NCBI GenBank assembly: GCA_905182195.1
Contig: CAJJAW010000005.1
Location: 1 to 64,000, forward strand
From: Alphaproteobacteria bacterium UBA4588
GTDB lineage: Bacteria > Pseudomonadota > Alphaproteobacteria > Rhodobacterales > Rhodobacteraceae
DNA: 64,000 bases
Reading direction: 5' to 3'
The translations under genes and the position numbers were made by a program. Below the pieces are notes generated by a model that saw nothing but the letters and a program-made list of their open reading frames with translations, was not told where the DNA came from and did not search any database. Below, in pieces: positions 26,345-39,473 of the stretch. Each line of letters opens with the position of its first letter. Within the stretch, counting starts at the first letter, position 1.

Positions 26345-26434
26345 ACTAAACCTGCGCATTGGCCTGCACTTGTTAATCGACCTAAGCCGTTGGACGGTGT
26401 TCGGACACTTGATGTGGTACTACTTGCACTTTAA
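26345..26434 (+). pseudogene. Possible remnant of a CaiB/BaiF family III CoA-transferase
   Basis: A 29-codon frame reads HWPALVNRPKPLDGVRTLD before a stop. It resembles the conserved stretch R-P-L-x-G-V-R-V-L-D found in family III CoA-transferases. Nothing upstream or downstream extends it in any frame, so it would be a relic. The rest of the gap 26192-26477 shows no supported gene. Confidence 0.38.
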
Positions 26435-26477
26435 TTGTCCAAGGACTTCAATTGGGGTAGTTCTTCAGACTATGACT

Positions 26478-26933
26478 TTACTCACTTAAAAATTGGCAGG
26501 AGTATTCCTCGCTGTCCCGCCAATCCTCTATCTCATCGCCATTTTTTTGTTTGAAGTACCTCTGTTCGAAAATTCGCTTTGCAACCTTAAAATCAATTAC
26601 CAATGTTTCTATTTTTTGAATCTTGTCGCCTTTAACTAAGTCTAGGGATGGAACATTTTTAGTCGCATAAACCTCATAATATTCTATTATTTTAGATTTA
26701 TTATCAGATACTTCCACCTCACATGGTTTTTTGTAGCCGTCAAAAGGCCTACACCAATCACCCCATTGATCATCAATTTTTTGTTCAACACTCGGCCTTC
26801 CAAAAAAAGGACTAACATACTTATAGTAGCGAGTTTCACCGCCACGGGCCTCGCAAACCATTGTAGTCTCAACAGCCACAGCCTGTGTGGCGACGGCCAT
26901 TAATAATACAAAAATGATCGTAATACTCTTCAT
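26478..26933 (-). CDS. Secreted hypothetical protein
   Basis: The 151-residue product starts with a Sec signal (MKSITIIFVLLMAVATQAVA, cleavage around residue 20), followed by a small mature domain with four Cys that could form disulfides (MVCEARGG, DWCRPF, KPCEVEV, YSCQFL). Charged residues are frequent. I know no family for it. It stands alone between the small acidic genes and the monooxygenase, in AT-rich DNA. Confidence 0.65.
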   Translation of the reverse strand: MKSITIIFVLLMAVATQAVAVETTMVCEARGGETRYYKYVSPFFGRPSVEQKIDDQWGDWCRPFDGYKKPCEVEVSDNKSKIIEYYEVYATKNVPSLDLVKGDKIQKIETLVIDFKVAKRIFEQRYFKQKNGDEIEDWRDSEEYSCQFLSE

Positions 26934-27179
26934 TCTGGGACCTTAAATTTAACTGAATGTAAGTTGGTGTACCTTAAGTTCAGTTACAATCAAATAAAAA
27001 CTTCAGCTGGGGGACTATCTTGATATTATTTTACTAAAATAGATACTTCGCGACTTAAATTATAAAACAGATCAAGACAAGTTGCAGAAATCTAGTATGA
27101 GGGCTTGGCAAATCTACGAAAACGTGGCTCAACATATAGGCGCCTAAAAACCTTAACTGGGGCGCACGGGAGGCAGGCC

Positions 27180-28397
27180 ATGAGCCCCAAAGCAATAATA
27201 ATTGGTGGTGGTATTGGTGGCTTAAGTGCTGCCATTTGCTTGCGAATGATAGGCTGGCAGGTTCAAGTTCTAGAACAAGCCCCAGAAATCTCAGAAGTCG
27301 GCGCAGGCGTGCAAATCAGCCCGAATGGCGTTAAGATCCTTGAAGAGATGGGGGTTATGCCGCTGCTAGACGCCAGCCTTTTTGAGCCAGACGCCATTGA
27401 AATTAGAATGGGCATATCGGGTAGAAAATTGCTTCGCCTGCCCATGAAAGACGCCGCTGTGCATCGCTGGGGCGCGCGTTATATTCAGATTCACCGGGCT
27501 GATTTGGTTGCGGGCTTAACCGCTCGGTTAGAAAAATTGGCACCCGATACGGTTCAAGTCGGTGCACAGGCGGCATCTTACACCCACCAAGCTCATGGAG
27601 TTCAAGTGGTTTTGAAGGATGGTACTATCGAGCACGCCAATCTAGCGATTGGAGCAGATGGCATTCACTCTACCATTCGCAACCAAATGCTCGGGCCAGA
27701 TGCTCCCCATTTTACCGGAAACATAGCGTGGCGCGCATTGGTTCCCGTGGAGCAGCTTGGAAATTTTGCGCCGCCGGCGACCGGCTGTATCTGGGTCGGG
27801 CGCGGCAAACATGCGGTCACCACGCGTGTCAGGGCTGGTGCCTTGGTAAATTTTATTGGTGTTGTGGAGCACTCAGATTGGAAAAAGGAGGGCTGGAAAA
27901 CTGAAGGCCGCAAGCAAGACGCCTTAGCTGATTTTATGGGCTGGGATCAACGTCTATTAAGCGTTATTCAACATGCAGAGGTACTCCACAAATGGGCCTT
28001 GTTTGATCGGCCACCCCTGCCCCACTGGCATGACAAACATGTTGTTTTGCTTGGTGACGCAGCCCATCCGATGCTGCCCTCAATGGCCCAAGGAGCTGTC
28101 CAATCAATTGAGGATGCTTATATGTTAGCGCAGTGCCTTAAGCGGACCAAGAACGACCGCATTCCAATAGCAATTGCTAGCTACTTTGACGAGCGTATTA
28201 AACGGGTAACAAAGGTGCAGCGGGTCTCAGCCCAGAATTTACGGCTGTTCCACAAACCTTCATTGCCTGCGCAAATACTGTCTTATGCTCCGGTATGGCT
28301 TGCTGGAAAGTTGGCTCCAGGATTAGTTCAGAAGCAAAATGATTGGCTTTATGGCAAAGTGTTTGAGCCACTCACAACTCCGAAACTAAATTTATAA
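27180..28397 (+). CDS. FAD-dependent aromatic monooxygenase, salicylate/3-hydroxybenzoate hydroxylase type
   Basis: This 405-residue protein is a group A flavin monooxygenase. The N-terminal FAD motif GGGIGGLSAAICLRM lies at about residues 9-23, the GADGIHSTIR motif near residue 160, and the GDAAHPMLPSMAQGA motif near residues 297-311. The family hydroxylates phenolic acids using NAD(P)H and oxygen. I prefer ATG 27180, which is preceded by GGGAGG and begins directly at the Rossmann strand, over an in-frame upstream start at 27105 that adds an unusual basic tail. It stands alone, so the aromatic substrate is not indicated by neighbours. Confidence 0.88.
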   Translation: MSPKAIIIGGGIGGLSAAICLRMIGWQVQVLEQAPEISEVGAGVQISPNGVKILEEMGVMPLLDASLFEPDAIEIRMGISGRKLLRLPMKDAAVHRWGARYIQIHRADLVAGLTARLEKLAPDTVQVGAQAASYTHQAHGVQVVLKDGTIEHANLAIGADGIHSTIRNQMLGPDAPHFTGNIAWRALVPVEQLGNFAPPATGCIWVGRGKHAVTTRVRAGALVNFIGVVEHSDWKKEGWKTEGRKQDALADFMGWDQRLLSVIQHAEVLHKWALFDRPPLPHWHDKHVVLLGDAAHPMLPSMAQGAVQSIEDAYMLAQCLKRTKNDRIPIAIASYFDERIKRVTKVQRVSAQNLRLFHKPSLPAQILSYAPVWLAGKLAPGLVQKQNDWLYGKVFEPLTTPKLNL

Positions 28398-28575
28398 AAA
28401 CAGAGTTCTATAAATTAAGAACACTTTTAGATGTGCCCCTAACCTTACTGTTTTTAAAATACACTTTTGAACTTTCATGCAGACCCATAGCTCTAATCTG
28501 GCTACTGATCCATTCAATGACTGCTGCATAGGTGCGAAGGAGGGAATGGTCTCCTGCAAATCGCTCTTGCGCTTA

Positions 28576-29019
28576 TTAAGTGGGTACGACGCTTGTCAGC
28601 ACATAGCGTAGCGCTGCTGCCACCTGTTGCGGTGTTTCTGCAACCACGAGCGCGGCGGCATCCACTTCTTTCAAAGCATGTTGATTATCAGGCCCATGCA
28701 TCACAATCAAAGACTTGCCTAAAGCCGCAGCATAGCCCGCATCAAAGGCTGCATTCCATTGTTTGTATTTGTCGCCAAATCGCACCACAATAATATCAGC
28801 TTGTTCAATACCGTTGCGCGTGCGGATGGCATTCAACTGGGCACCTTTGTGGTCGTGCCAAATTTTGTCAGCCTCTGTGCCCAAGATCAACACGCCACAG
28901 TCATCACTGGCCGCATGATCTGTTACCGGGCCGTCAAATGTCACATTTAGATCCGCACAGGCGGTAATAATCTGGTCGCGCCAATTGGTATGAATTTCAC
29001 CAGACAGATAAACACGCAT
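28576..29019 (-). CDS. YtoQ-family protein
   Basis: The 147-residue protein starts MRVYLSGEIHTNWRDQI and contains LGTEADKIWHDHKGAQLNA, a DIIVVRFGDKYKQWN segment and a DAGYAAALGK loop. These are features of the YtoQ family, distantly related to nucleoside 2-deoxyribosyltransferases. The biochemical function is not known. AGGA precedes the ATG at 29019. The upstream neighbour on the same strand is glycerate kinase, 90 bases away, so co-transcription is possible. Confidence 0.82.
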   Translation of the reverse strand: MRVYLSGEIHTNWRDQIITACADLNVTFDGPVTDHAASDDCGVLILGTEADKIWHDHKGAQLNAIRTRNGIEQADIIVVRFGDKYKQWNAAFDAGYAAALGKSLIVMHGPDNQHALKEVDAAALVVAETPQQVAAALRYVLTSVVPT

Positions 29020-29109
29020 AATATTTTCCTATTTCGAATTTAAGTTTTAATTTTCAACACCTAGCCCCGCAATAATTGGCCTAGCGCCAACATCACATAC
29101 CTCACAAAA

Positions 29110-30321
29110 TTACGCCCGTATTAAAACACCAAGATCGGCCACATTGGTACCAGTGCCCCCAGTAATGAGCAAAGCCTTTGCAGCCTGTAAAGCAGAATAA
29201 GCGTCATTGTTGGCCAAAAGTTGATTGGGATCAATCCCTACAGAACTCATGGCAGATACACTGGCTTCACAAACCACACCACCAGCAGCATCCGTGGGCC
29301 CATCCCGGCCATCGGTCCCAGCCTGTAAATACAGCCAGCGGCCTTGCCAGTTTTGATATTCAGCCAAAAGTGCAACCCGCAGCGCCAATTCTTGATTGCG
29401 GCCACCGCGCCCTGTACCTGTCAGCCTGACCGTCGTTTCGCCACCAAATAGATGTATGCCAGGGCCCGCTGCCGCCACCCGGGCTGCGGCCTGTGACACA
29501 TCCCCGACTAAGGGCATTTTATGAATTGTTGCCTCTGGGATCTCTTTGCCCATCGCCACTAGGCTAAGGACATTGGAACCAATTAAAATATTCTTAGTCA
29601 CTGGTAAATCAATAATTTCCTCAGGCCTCTCTAAAGCTGTCTTTACCGCCGCGTTGGTTTGCCCCCATAACCCCAACGCCTTAAGCTCGGAGCACGCTTG
29701 GAGCCGCGTGCCAATAGGCGAAACAGTTAGGCCGCTAGCAACAACTCGCAGATCATCGCCAATCACATCAGACAGGATTAAACTGGTAACTGGACTTGGA
29801 GACGCATAGCTCAACATGCCACCACCTTTAAGCAAGGACAGCTGTTGGCGAATTAGGTTCATCACCTCAATATTTGCACCACTCGCAAGCAACAACGCAT
29901 TGAGGTCAATTTTATCTTGCAAAGAAATTCCAACAATAGGGGCAGGTAACAGCGCAGAGCCGCCACCAGAAATCAGACACAGAACCGGCCGCTGAGCGGC
30001 GGAGGCCCTCTGCAAGGCAGCAATCACAGTCTGGCCCGCCTTCAATCCTATTTGATCAGGTATTGGATGTGCTGCAGCGAATACCTGCGCGCCTGGCAGA
30101 TCAGACGCGTTTTCAGGGTTGGTGACCACTAAAACCTCAGGAAGATCCCCCAGTACAGACTGCGCTGCACGCGCCATACTAACCGCTGCTTTGCCTACCG
30201 CTATCAACGTCGGGGCTTGATCAAATGAGGGCAAAGCTTTGCAGACAGCCACAGCCGGATCAGCAGCGGCAACACCAGATAAAAACGCTTTCAAGGCTTG
30301 GTCGTAATAAGGATGAAACAT
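29110..30321 (-). CDS. Glycerate 2-kinase, MOFRL family (TtuD/GckA type)
   Basis: This 403-residue protein belongs to the class that phosphorylates D-glycerate to 2-phosphoglycerate. It was often annotated as hydroxypyruvate reductase. Visible are VGKAAVSMA near residue 42, the SGGGSALLP loop near residue 119 and the C-terminal MOFRL-like part with FGGETTVRLTGTGRGGRNQELAL near residues 292-314 and AGTDGRDGPTDAAG near residues 337-350. GAGG precedes the start. It would feed glycerate from photorespiratory-type or glyoxylate metabolism into glycolysis. Nothing beside it shows the source of glycerate. Confidence 0.92.
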   Translation of the reverse strand: MFHPYYDQALKAFLSGVAAADPAVAVCKALPSFDQAPTLIAVGKAAVSMARAAQSVLGDLPEVLVVTNPENASDLPGAQVFAAAHPIPDQIGLKAGQTVIAALQRASAAQRPVLCLISGGGSALLPAPIVGISLQDKIDLNALLLASGANIEVMNLIRQQLSLLKGGGMLSYASPSPVTSLILSDVIGDDLRVVASGLTVSPIGTRLQACSELKALGLWGQTNAAVKTALERPEEIIDLPVTKNILIGSNVLSLVAMGKEIPEATIHKMPLVGDVSQAAARVAAAGPGIHLFGGETTVRLTGTGRGGRNQELALRVALLAEYQNWQGRWLYLQAGTDGRDGPTDAAGGVVCEASVSAMSSVGIDPNQLLANNDAYSALQAAKALLITGGTGTNVADLGVLIRA

Positions 30322-30534
30322 GCAATGCCTCTTTAGTTAAGGTCAGGTTATCCAATGGAAAGCAGAATGAACATATCGTCTAAACAAGGCAGCCCTTCAA
30401 AACACTAGTTGGGTAGTTCACCGCACGGCGCCACGGCACAAAGCCCAGACAAAAAACCAATTATGAAAAAAAGCGGTGTAGCGTTCGAAAAATTCGTGCA
30501 GACTGGCACCGTAGCCAGCACATTAGGAAAAAGT

Positions 30535-30927
30535 ATGAGCATATTTGATGAAGATCTATTTTTAAAAGGTTTGGAGCAACGCAAAAGCACACTCGGTGCG
30601 GAGTATGTCACCACTAATCTTGCCGGAGCAGATGACTTCACCCGCCCGTTCCAAGAAGCTATGACAGCTTGGTGCTGGGGTTTCGGCTGGGGTGATGATG
30701 TCATCGACGCAAAAACTAGGTCAATGATGAACCTTTCGATGCTTGGGGCGTTAGGCAAAATGCATGAATGGGAAGTGCACTGTAAAGGTGCCATCAACAA
30801 TGGTGTGTCTGTCGAAGAAATTCGCGCAATCATCCATGTGATTGGGATCTACTGCGGCGTCCCACAATCAGTGGAGTGTTTTAGATCGGCCCGCAAGGTA
30901 CTGACTGAGGCAGGTCTGCTTGAATAG
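30535..30927 (+). CDS. Carboxymuconolactone decarboxylase (CMD) family protein
   Basis: This 130-residue protein has the all-helical CMD/AhpD-like pattern: FDEDLFLKGLEQRKSTLG at the start, then AWCWGFGWGDDVIDAKTRSMMNLSMLGALGK and HVIGIYCGVPQSVEC. The typical gamma-carboxymuconolactone decarboxylase begins in this way, so I set the start at ATG 30535, preceded by AGGA. The frame is open upstream to 30409, but that part has no family character. No protocatechuate-pathway partners are near. A role in degrading a CoA- or lactone-type intermediate with the FadH-like enzyme next door is possible. Confidence 0.83.
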   Translation: MSIFDEDLFLKGLEQRKSTLGAEYVTTNLAGADDFTRPFQEAMTAWCWGFGWGDDVIDAKTRSMMNLSMLGALGKMHEWEVHCKGAINNGVSVEEIRAIIHVIGIYCGVPQSVECFRSARKVLTEAGLLE

Positions 30928-31006
30928 ACATTGGAGTTTAATCAATTCCGTGACGGAATAGTTGCAAATGTACCTGAAACTTGTACTTAAAAGTCGAAAT
31001 ATTTAG

Positions 31007-34695
<3,689 letters not shown>

Positions 34696-34929
34696 GTAGA
34701 ACCTACTCCCCGAGCTGTTGGGTTGTTTTAAGCAGATTACACTCGTACGGCTAGTCCGTTGAGCAACGTGACGTACAAAAATTTCCATTAAGGAGCCGTC
34801 AACTCTTCTTTGATAGGCTATCTTATCTGAGACAACGGTCACATATTTTTCATATTCAGCGTACAAATTGCCAAGCTGACGTTTTATTGCCGCCTAAACT
34901 ATGAAAGACTTCTTGGAATAGGGGGCGAT

Positions 34930-36591
34930 GTGGAAGCAGATTTTGTAATTATTGGATCCGGCTCAGCAGGTTCGGCCATGGCTTCGCGTCTGTCTGAGGA
35001 CGGTAAGCATTCTGTTTTAGTACTGGAATACGGCGGCACAGATGCTGGACCACTGATCCAAATGCCAGGTGCTCTGTCATACCCAATGAATATGACGCGC
35101 TACGATTGGGGCTATTTCTCCGAACCAGAGCCGCACCTGGGTGGTCGAAAATTGGCCTGCCCACGCGGCAAGGTCATTGGTGGCTCCTCCTCAATTAACG
35201 GCATGGTTTATGTGCGCGGCCATGCGGGCGATTACGATCACTGGGCAGAAACCGGTGCGGACGGGTGGTCCTATGCAGATGTACTCCCCTACTTTCTAAG
35301 AATGGAAAACTGGCATGACAGCGGCCAGGGCGGTGATCCTGATTGGAGAGGCAATGATGGGCCTTTACACATCACTCGAGGCAAGCGTGACATTCCTCTT
35401 CATCAAGCCTTTGTCGAAGCCGGGCGCCAAGCCGGGTTTGAAGTCACCAAGGATTACAACGGTGAACAGCAAGAGGGCTTTTCGCCTATGGAACAAACGG
35501 TATGGAAAGGCCAACGTTGGTCTGCTGCCAATGCCTATCTCAAGCCCGCTCTGAAGAGGCCCAATCTTGAGATTTACAAATGCTTGGCGCGGCACATCGT
35601 CATCGAAGATGGCCGTGCTGTGGGGGTCGAGGTCCAACGGGGACGGAATATTTCTGTTGTGCGTGCGCGCCGTGAGGTGATTGTGGCCGCCTCTGCCATC
35701 AATTCGCCCAAACTCTTGATGCTGTCTGGCATCGGACCCGCGGCACATCTGAAAAAAATGGGAATTGAACTCATAGCAGACCGGCCGGGCGTGGGCCAAA
35801 ACCTTCAAGATCATCTAGAACTTTATATCCAACAAGCCTGTCTGCAACCAATCACCCTGTTTAAATATTGGAACCTATTTGGCAAAATGCGGGTGGGGCT
35901 GGAGTGGCTGTTCAACAAAACTGGGCCGGGGTCGTCGAATGCCTTTGAATCCTGTGCATTTCTGCGTTCAAAACCTGGTATAAAATATCCTGACATCCAA
36001 TATCACTTTTTGCCAATTGCCGTGCGTTACGATGGGCAAGCCGCAGCAGAAGGACATGGGTTTCAAGCCCATGTGGGGCCAATGCGCTCCACCTCGCGCG
36101 GGGCTGTCACCCTACGCTCATCCGATCCTACGGAGGATCCTAAGATCATGTTCAACTATATGTCAGACCCACAAGACTGGGCCGATTTTCGCCATTGCAT
36201 CCGCCTCACCCGATCCATCTTTGGACAATCCGCTTTTGATCCCTTCCGCGGCAAGGAAATTCAGCCCGGTAAAAATACGCAAAGTGATGTAGAGCTGGAT
36301 GCATTCATCAGCGATCATGTGGAAAGCGCCTATCACCCCTGCGGAACCTGTAAAATCGGCCGCGCTGACGATCCAATGGCGGTGGTTGATCCTGAATGTC
36401 GGGTCATCGGTGTTGATGGGCTGCGGGTGGTAGATAGTTCGATCTTTCCACGCATACCCAATGGCAACCTCAACGGGCCCTCAATCATGGTTGGGGAGAA
36501 AGGTGCCGATCTCATTCTAGGACGTGCGCGCCCGCCAAAAGACAACCGCGCTCCATGGATCAACCCACGCTGGGAAACATCCGATAGGTAA
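34930..36591 (+). CDS. GMC-family oxidoreductase, choline-dehydrogenase-like
   Basis: This 553-residue flavoprotein has the ADP-binding motif [17 protein letters not shown] at about residues 6-22, the GMC signature [15 protein letters not shown] near residues 79-93, and the second signature around [15 protein letters not shown]. The catalytic histidine lies in [12 protein letters not shown] near residue 463, with [13 protein letters not shown] following. Length and order fit BetA-type choline dehydrogenases and alcohol dehydrogenases of this family. The substrate is a primary alcohol; choline itself is not certain because no betB or betC lies beside it. The region 34696-34929 between it and the divergent ThDP gene must hold both promoters. 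Confidence 0.88.
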   Translation: MEADFVIIGSGSAGSAMASRLSEDGKHSVLVLEYGGTDAGPLIQMPGALSYPMNMTRYDWGYFSEPEPHLGGRKLACPRGKVIGGSSSINGMVYVRGHAGDYDHWAETGADGWSYADVLPYFLRMENWHDSGQGGDPDWRGNDGPLHITRGKRDIPLHQAFVEAGRQAGFEVTKDYNGEQQEGFSPMEQTVWKGQRWSAANAYLKPALKRPNLEIYKCLARHIVIEDGRAVGVEVQRGRNISVVRARREVIVAASAINSPKLLMLSGIGPAAHLKKMGIELIADRPGVGQNLQDHLELYIQQACLQPITLFKYWNLFGKMRVGLEWLFNKTGPGSSNAFESCAFLRSKPGIKYPDIQYHFLPIAVRYDGQAAAEGHGFQAHVGPMRSTSRGAVTLRSSDPTEDPKIMFNYMSDPQDWADFRHCIRLTRSIFGQSAFDPFRGKEIQPGKNTQSDVELDAFISDHVESAYHPCGTCKIGRADDPMAVVDPECRVIGVDGLRVVDSSIFPRIPNGNLNGPSIMVGEKGADLILGRARPPKDNRAPWINPRWETSDR

Positions 36592-36648
36592 TTGCAAAGA
36601 AATGCCCCCCGCGCGGCTACATTTGCCGCAAGCGGCGCAGGGTACGCT

Positions 36649-37293
36649 TTAGGAAACGATTTTTCCCAAGGTAGCGGCACGCAATTCGGCTTCGCTGATG
36701 CCACCAGCGGTTTCAACGATCGCTAAACCACCCTCAACCACATCCAAAACGCCAAGGTTGGTTATAATACGATCTACAACTCCAGCTCCAGTTAGTGGTA
36801 GGCTGCAGGATGGTAGAATTTTGCTTTCACCCTTTTTATTGGTGTGATCCATAACCACCACAACACGGCGCACACCGGCCACCAGATCCATCGCCCCACC
36901 CATGCCTTTTACAAGCTTACCTGGGATCATCCAATTGGCCAAATCGCCATTCTCAGACACTTCCATCGCACCCAAGATCGCCATAGCAATCTTACCACCA
37001 CGGATCATACCAAAAGAGGTGGCACTATCAAAATAAGCGGTTTGCGGCAGCTCAGTGATGGTTTGCTTACCCGCGTTGATCAGGTCTGCATCAACTTCAT
37101 CCTCGGTTGGGAAAGGTCCCATACCAAGCATGCCGTTTTCCGATTGTAGCGTCACTTCCACACCCGCAGGGATATAGTTGGAGACCAAGGTTGGAATTCC
37201 AATCCCAAGGTTCACATAGGTGCCATCTTCTAATTCAAGAGCAGCACGCGCTGCCATTTGATTGCGATCCCAGCCTTTTGTATCTATGGCCAT
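36649..37293 (-). CDS. scoB: 3-oxoacid CoA-transferase subunit B
   Basis: This 214-residue protein shows LGIGIPTLV, the catalytic-glutamate segment [10 protein letters not shown] near residues 50-59, [23 protein letters not shown] and [10 protein letters not shown], all typical of the beta subunit. With the alpha subunit it moves CoA from succinyl-CoA to acetoacetate or another 3-oxoacid. Its ATG overlaps the stop of subunit A (TAATG). This enzyme would suit final processing of acetoacetate from carnitine, 3-hydroxybutyrate or ketone breakdown. Confidence 0.93.
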   Translation of the reverse strand: MAIDTKGWDRNQMAARAALELEDGTYVNLGIGIPTLVSNYIPAGVEVTLQSENGMLGMGPFPTEDEVDADLINAGKQTITELPQTAYFDSATSFGMIRGGKIAMAILGAMEVSENGDLANWMIPGKLVKGMGGAMDLVAGVRRVVVVMDHTNKKGESKILPSCSLPLTGAGVVDRIITNLGVLDVVEGGLAIVETAGGISEAELRAATLGKIVS

Positions 37294-37988
37294 TATGATG
37301 CCCTCACTGTGCGTTGCTCAATGCGTTTTTCATGGGTGCCTTGGATCAGACGATGCACGTAGATGCCCGGTAAATGGATGAGATCTGGGTCAAGGCTGCC
37401 AGTTGGGACGATTTCCTCAACCTCTGCCACACAAATCTTGCCACACATTGCAGCCGGAGGATTAAAATTACGAGCAGTTTTACGAAACACCAGATTGCCA
37501 GTTTCATCAGCCTTCCAAGCTTTTACAATCGATAAGTCCGCAAACAAGCCAGTTTCGAGAATATAAGTCTCGCCGTTGAAATCCTTATGCTCTTTGCCCT
37601 CTGCTATAACAGTTCCCACACCTGTTTTAGTATAGAATCCTGGAATGCCACAGCCCGCGGCTCGCATGCGCTCAGCTAATGTACCTTGCGGATTGAACTC
37701 AAGCTCCAATTCGCCAGACAGGTATTGCTGCATAAAGGTATCATTTTCACCCACATATGAGGCTATCATTTTCTTAACCTGACGGGTCTGTAGCAAAATC
37801 CCAATACCAAAATCATCCACCCCTGCATTGTTCGAGGCAAAGGTGAGGTTTTGAGTTCCAGCAATGCGGATGGCTTGCAGCAAGTTTTCAGGCAAACCAC
37901 AAAGGCCAAAGCCACCTGCTGCCACAAACATCCCGTCAAACAATAATCCCTTTAGGGCTTCGCTGGCTGATCCATATATCTTTTTCAT
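37293..37988 (-). CDS. scoA: 3-oxoacid CoA-transferase subunit A
   Basis: This 231-residue protein begins [12 protein letters not shown] and has the glycine-rich CoA-binding segment [13 protein letters not shown] at about residues 22-34, [15 protein letters not shown] and [19 protein letters not shown], typical of the alpha subunit. It is the first gene of the pair with scoB on the minus strand. The family includes beta-ketoadipate CoA-transferase as well; without pathway genes nearby, the succinyl-CoA:3-oxoacid type is the default. Confidence 0.93.
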   Translation of the reverse strand: MKKIYGSASEALKGLLFDGMFVAAGGFGLCGLPENLLQAIRIAGTQNLTFASNNAGVDDFGIGILLQTRQVKKMIASYVGENDTFMQQYLSGELELEFNPQGTLAERMRAAGCGIPGFYTKTGVGTVIAEGKEHKDFNGETYILETGLFADLSIVKAWKADETGNLVFRKTARNFNPPAAMCGKICVAEVEEIVPTGSLDPDLIHLPGIYVHRLIQGTHEKRIEQRTVRAS

Positions 37989-38130
37989 AATTAAGCTGTC
38001 CCATAAGTCTTATCGGTGTTCAAAAACACTGATGGCAGACTGGGTCAAGCCTAGGCTCAGTTTTATAACAAATCTGACAATTAAAAAAAGAACGGGTACG
38101 AGTCCTTAAACTTGTATCTGCACGCATTTC

Positions 38131-39237
38131 TTACAAAAACGGAATGTCTACTAAAGAAGCTTGGACATGCCGCCCATCTGCGCGCCGCAGCGTTACAATA
38201 TCTCCAATTGTGCAACTCCGGGAGATAAGCGCGTAGCCAATGTTCTTTTTAAGCCGCGGCGACCACACACAATTTGTCATGTCACCAACTTTTTTACCAT
38301 TCATCAAAATGTCTTCCCAAGAAAACGCCAAAGCGTCTGGGCTGTCACCTTCCAAAACTAAACCAAGTTGATGCCGCTTTGGGCCTTCCGCATGAATACG
38401 ACGCAGAGCTTGAATGCCAACCACCTGATCTGCTACATCAAGGTCAACATATCCCCCCAGCCGTACTTCAAAAGGGTTTGTATTCTCATCAGTATCAGAC
38501 CCACAGCTAACCAACCCACTCTCAGTTCGTTCCGGCGACGTGGGGCCACCGTTGCCAATCCCGTAGGGTTGGCCCGCTTCCTTAACTATATTCCAAAGCT
38601 CGTCGCCACGGGTACCATCACGAAGGTAAATTTCAAATCCACCTTGCTTAGACCAACCAGAACGCTGCACCGCAACAGGTATACCGTTCAGTTCTGTTTC
38701 AGAAAACCAAAAATATTTTAAATCATGAACCCAATCACCAAAAATTGAGGAAACAACTGCTGCAGATTTAGGCCCTTGTACCGCCAATGGAGACACATCT
38801 GGCTCAGTGATTTTTACATTCAAGCCTCGTTCGGCAGCAATTGCACGCGCCCAAAACCAGATGTCGCTGTCTGCAATTGAAAACCAATATAGATCTTCTC
38901 GCAATTTCAGCATGATTGGGTCATTGATTAAAACACCATCATGATTACACATCGGCACATATTTGCCCTGACCAATCTTACATTTTGACAGATCACGGGG
39001 GCTCAGAATTTGTGCAAGTTTCCCCGCGTCGGGCCCCTCAAGCTGGACTTGGCGTTCAACAGCCACATCCCACATGACGACACCATTAATCAGATCCCAA
39101 TATTCTTTTTCCGTATTACCAAAACTTGCAGGTAAAATCATACGATTATAGATGGATGCGCTTGTGCAACCCTCAGCCATTACTGATTTAAAATATGGCG
39201 AAGGCCTCAACCGAGCCGTTGGGAAGAATTCGAACAT
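38131..39237 (-). CDS. GcvT-fold demethylase, DmdA-like
   Basis: This 368-residue protein is an aminomethyltransferase (GcvT/YgfZ-fold) homologue. Its segments SPLAVQGPKSAAVVSSIFGD (about residues 149-168), RSGWSKQGGFEIYL (about 192-205) and ERTESGLVSCG resemble DMSP demethylase DmdA more than housekeeping GcvT, which lies beside gcvH and gcvP. The start MFEFFPTARLRPSPYF also fits DmdA (..P-S-R-R-x-R-x-T-P-F..). DmdA moves a methyl from DMSP to tetrahydrofolate. DmdA-like proteins outside the true clade act on unknown methylated compounds, so substrate is unproven. AGGA precedes the start. It is divergent from the HyuA operon. Confidence 0.78.
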   Translation of the reverse strand: MFEFFPTARLRPSPYFKSVMAEGCTSASIYNRMILPASFGNTEKEYWDLINGVVMWDVAVERQVQLEGPDAGKLAQILSPRDLSKCKIGQGKYVPMCNHDGVLINDPIMLKLREDLYWFSIADSDIWFWARAIAAERGLNVKITEPDVSPLAVQGPKSAAVVSSIFGDWVHDLKYFWFSETELNGIPVAVQRSGWSKQGGFEIYLRDGTRGDELWNIVKEAGQPYGIGNGGPTSPERTESGLVSCGSDTDENTNPFEVRLGGYVDLDVADQVVGIQALRRIHAEGPKRHQLGLVLEGDSPDALAFSWEDILMNGKKVGDMTNCVWSPRLKKNIGYALISRSCTIGDIVTLRRADGRHVQASLVDIPFL

Positions 39238-39473
39238 TATTGCAATCCTGAGTTAATGTATCAAACTGCTGTAATCCAAATTTATCTTCATAGAGAGTAC
39301 TCGCTGCGACAAACGTAGGACACTCTGCGACACTCCATTATGACCTAGCGTCACGAAAAAAGTTGGATCCTTGGCTCCCCACACCAAATTTCTAAATTAT
39401 GATAGTAATTTCTTCAAATAATTCCCCATAATGTTTTGAGTCGCAGTAACTTGCCATCAACTTGGAGAATTCT

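Noticed and set aside
26229-26489. 86-codon plus-strand frame
   Set aside because: It has no family resemblance, poor start context and overlaps a better relic reading in another frame.
27105-27179. Longer N-terminus for the FAD monooxygenase
   Set aside because: The ATG at 27180 has a strong GGGAGG and begins at the FAD strand. The upstream 25 codons are basic and unlike the family.
36625-36636. GCCGC-AA-GCGGC hairpin after the GMC dehydrogenase as terminator
   Set aside because: The loop is only two bases and no T run follows on either strand.
39295-39302. GAGTACTC palindrome between the DmdA-like and HyuA genes as an operator
   Set aside because: An isolated 8-base palindrome is expected by chance in a window this size.
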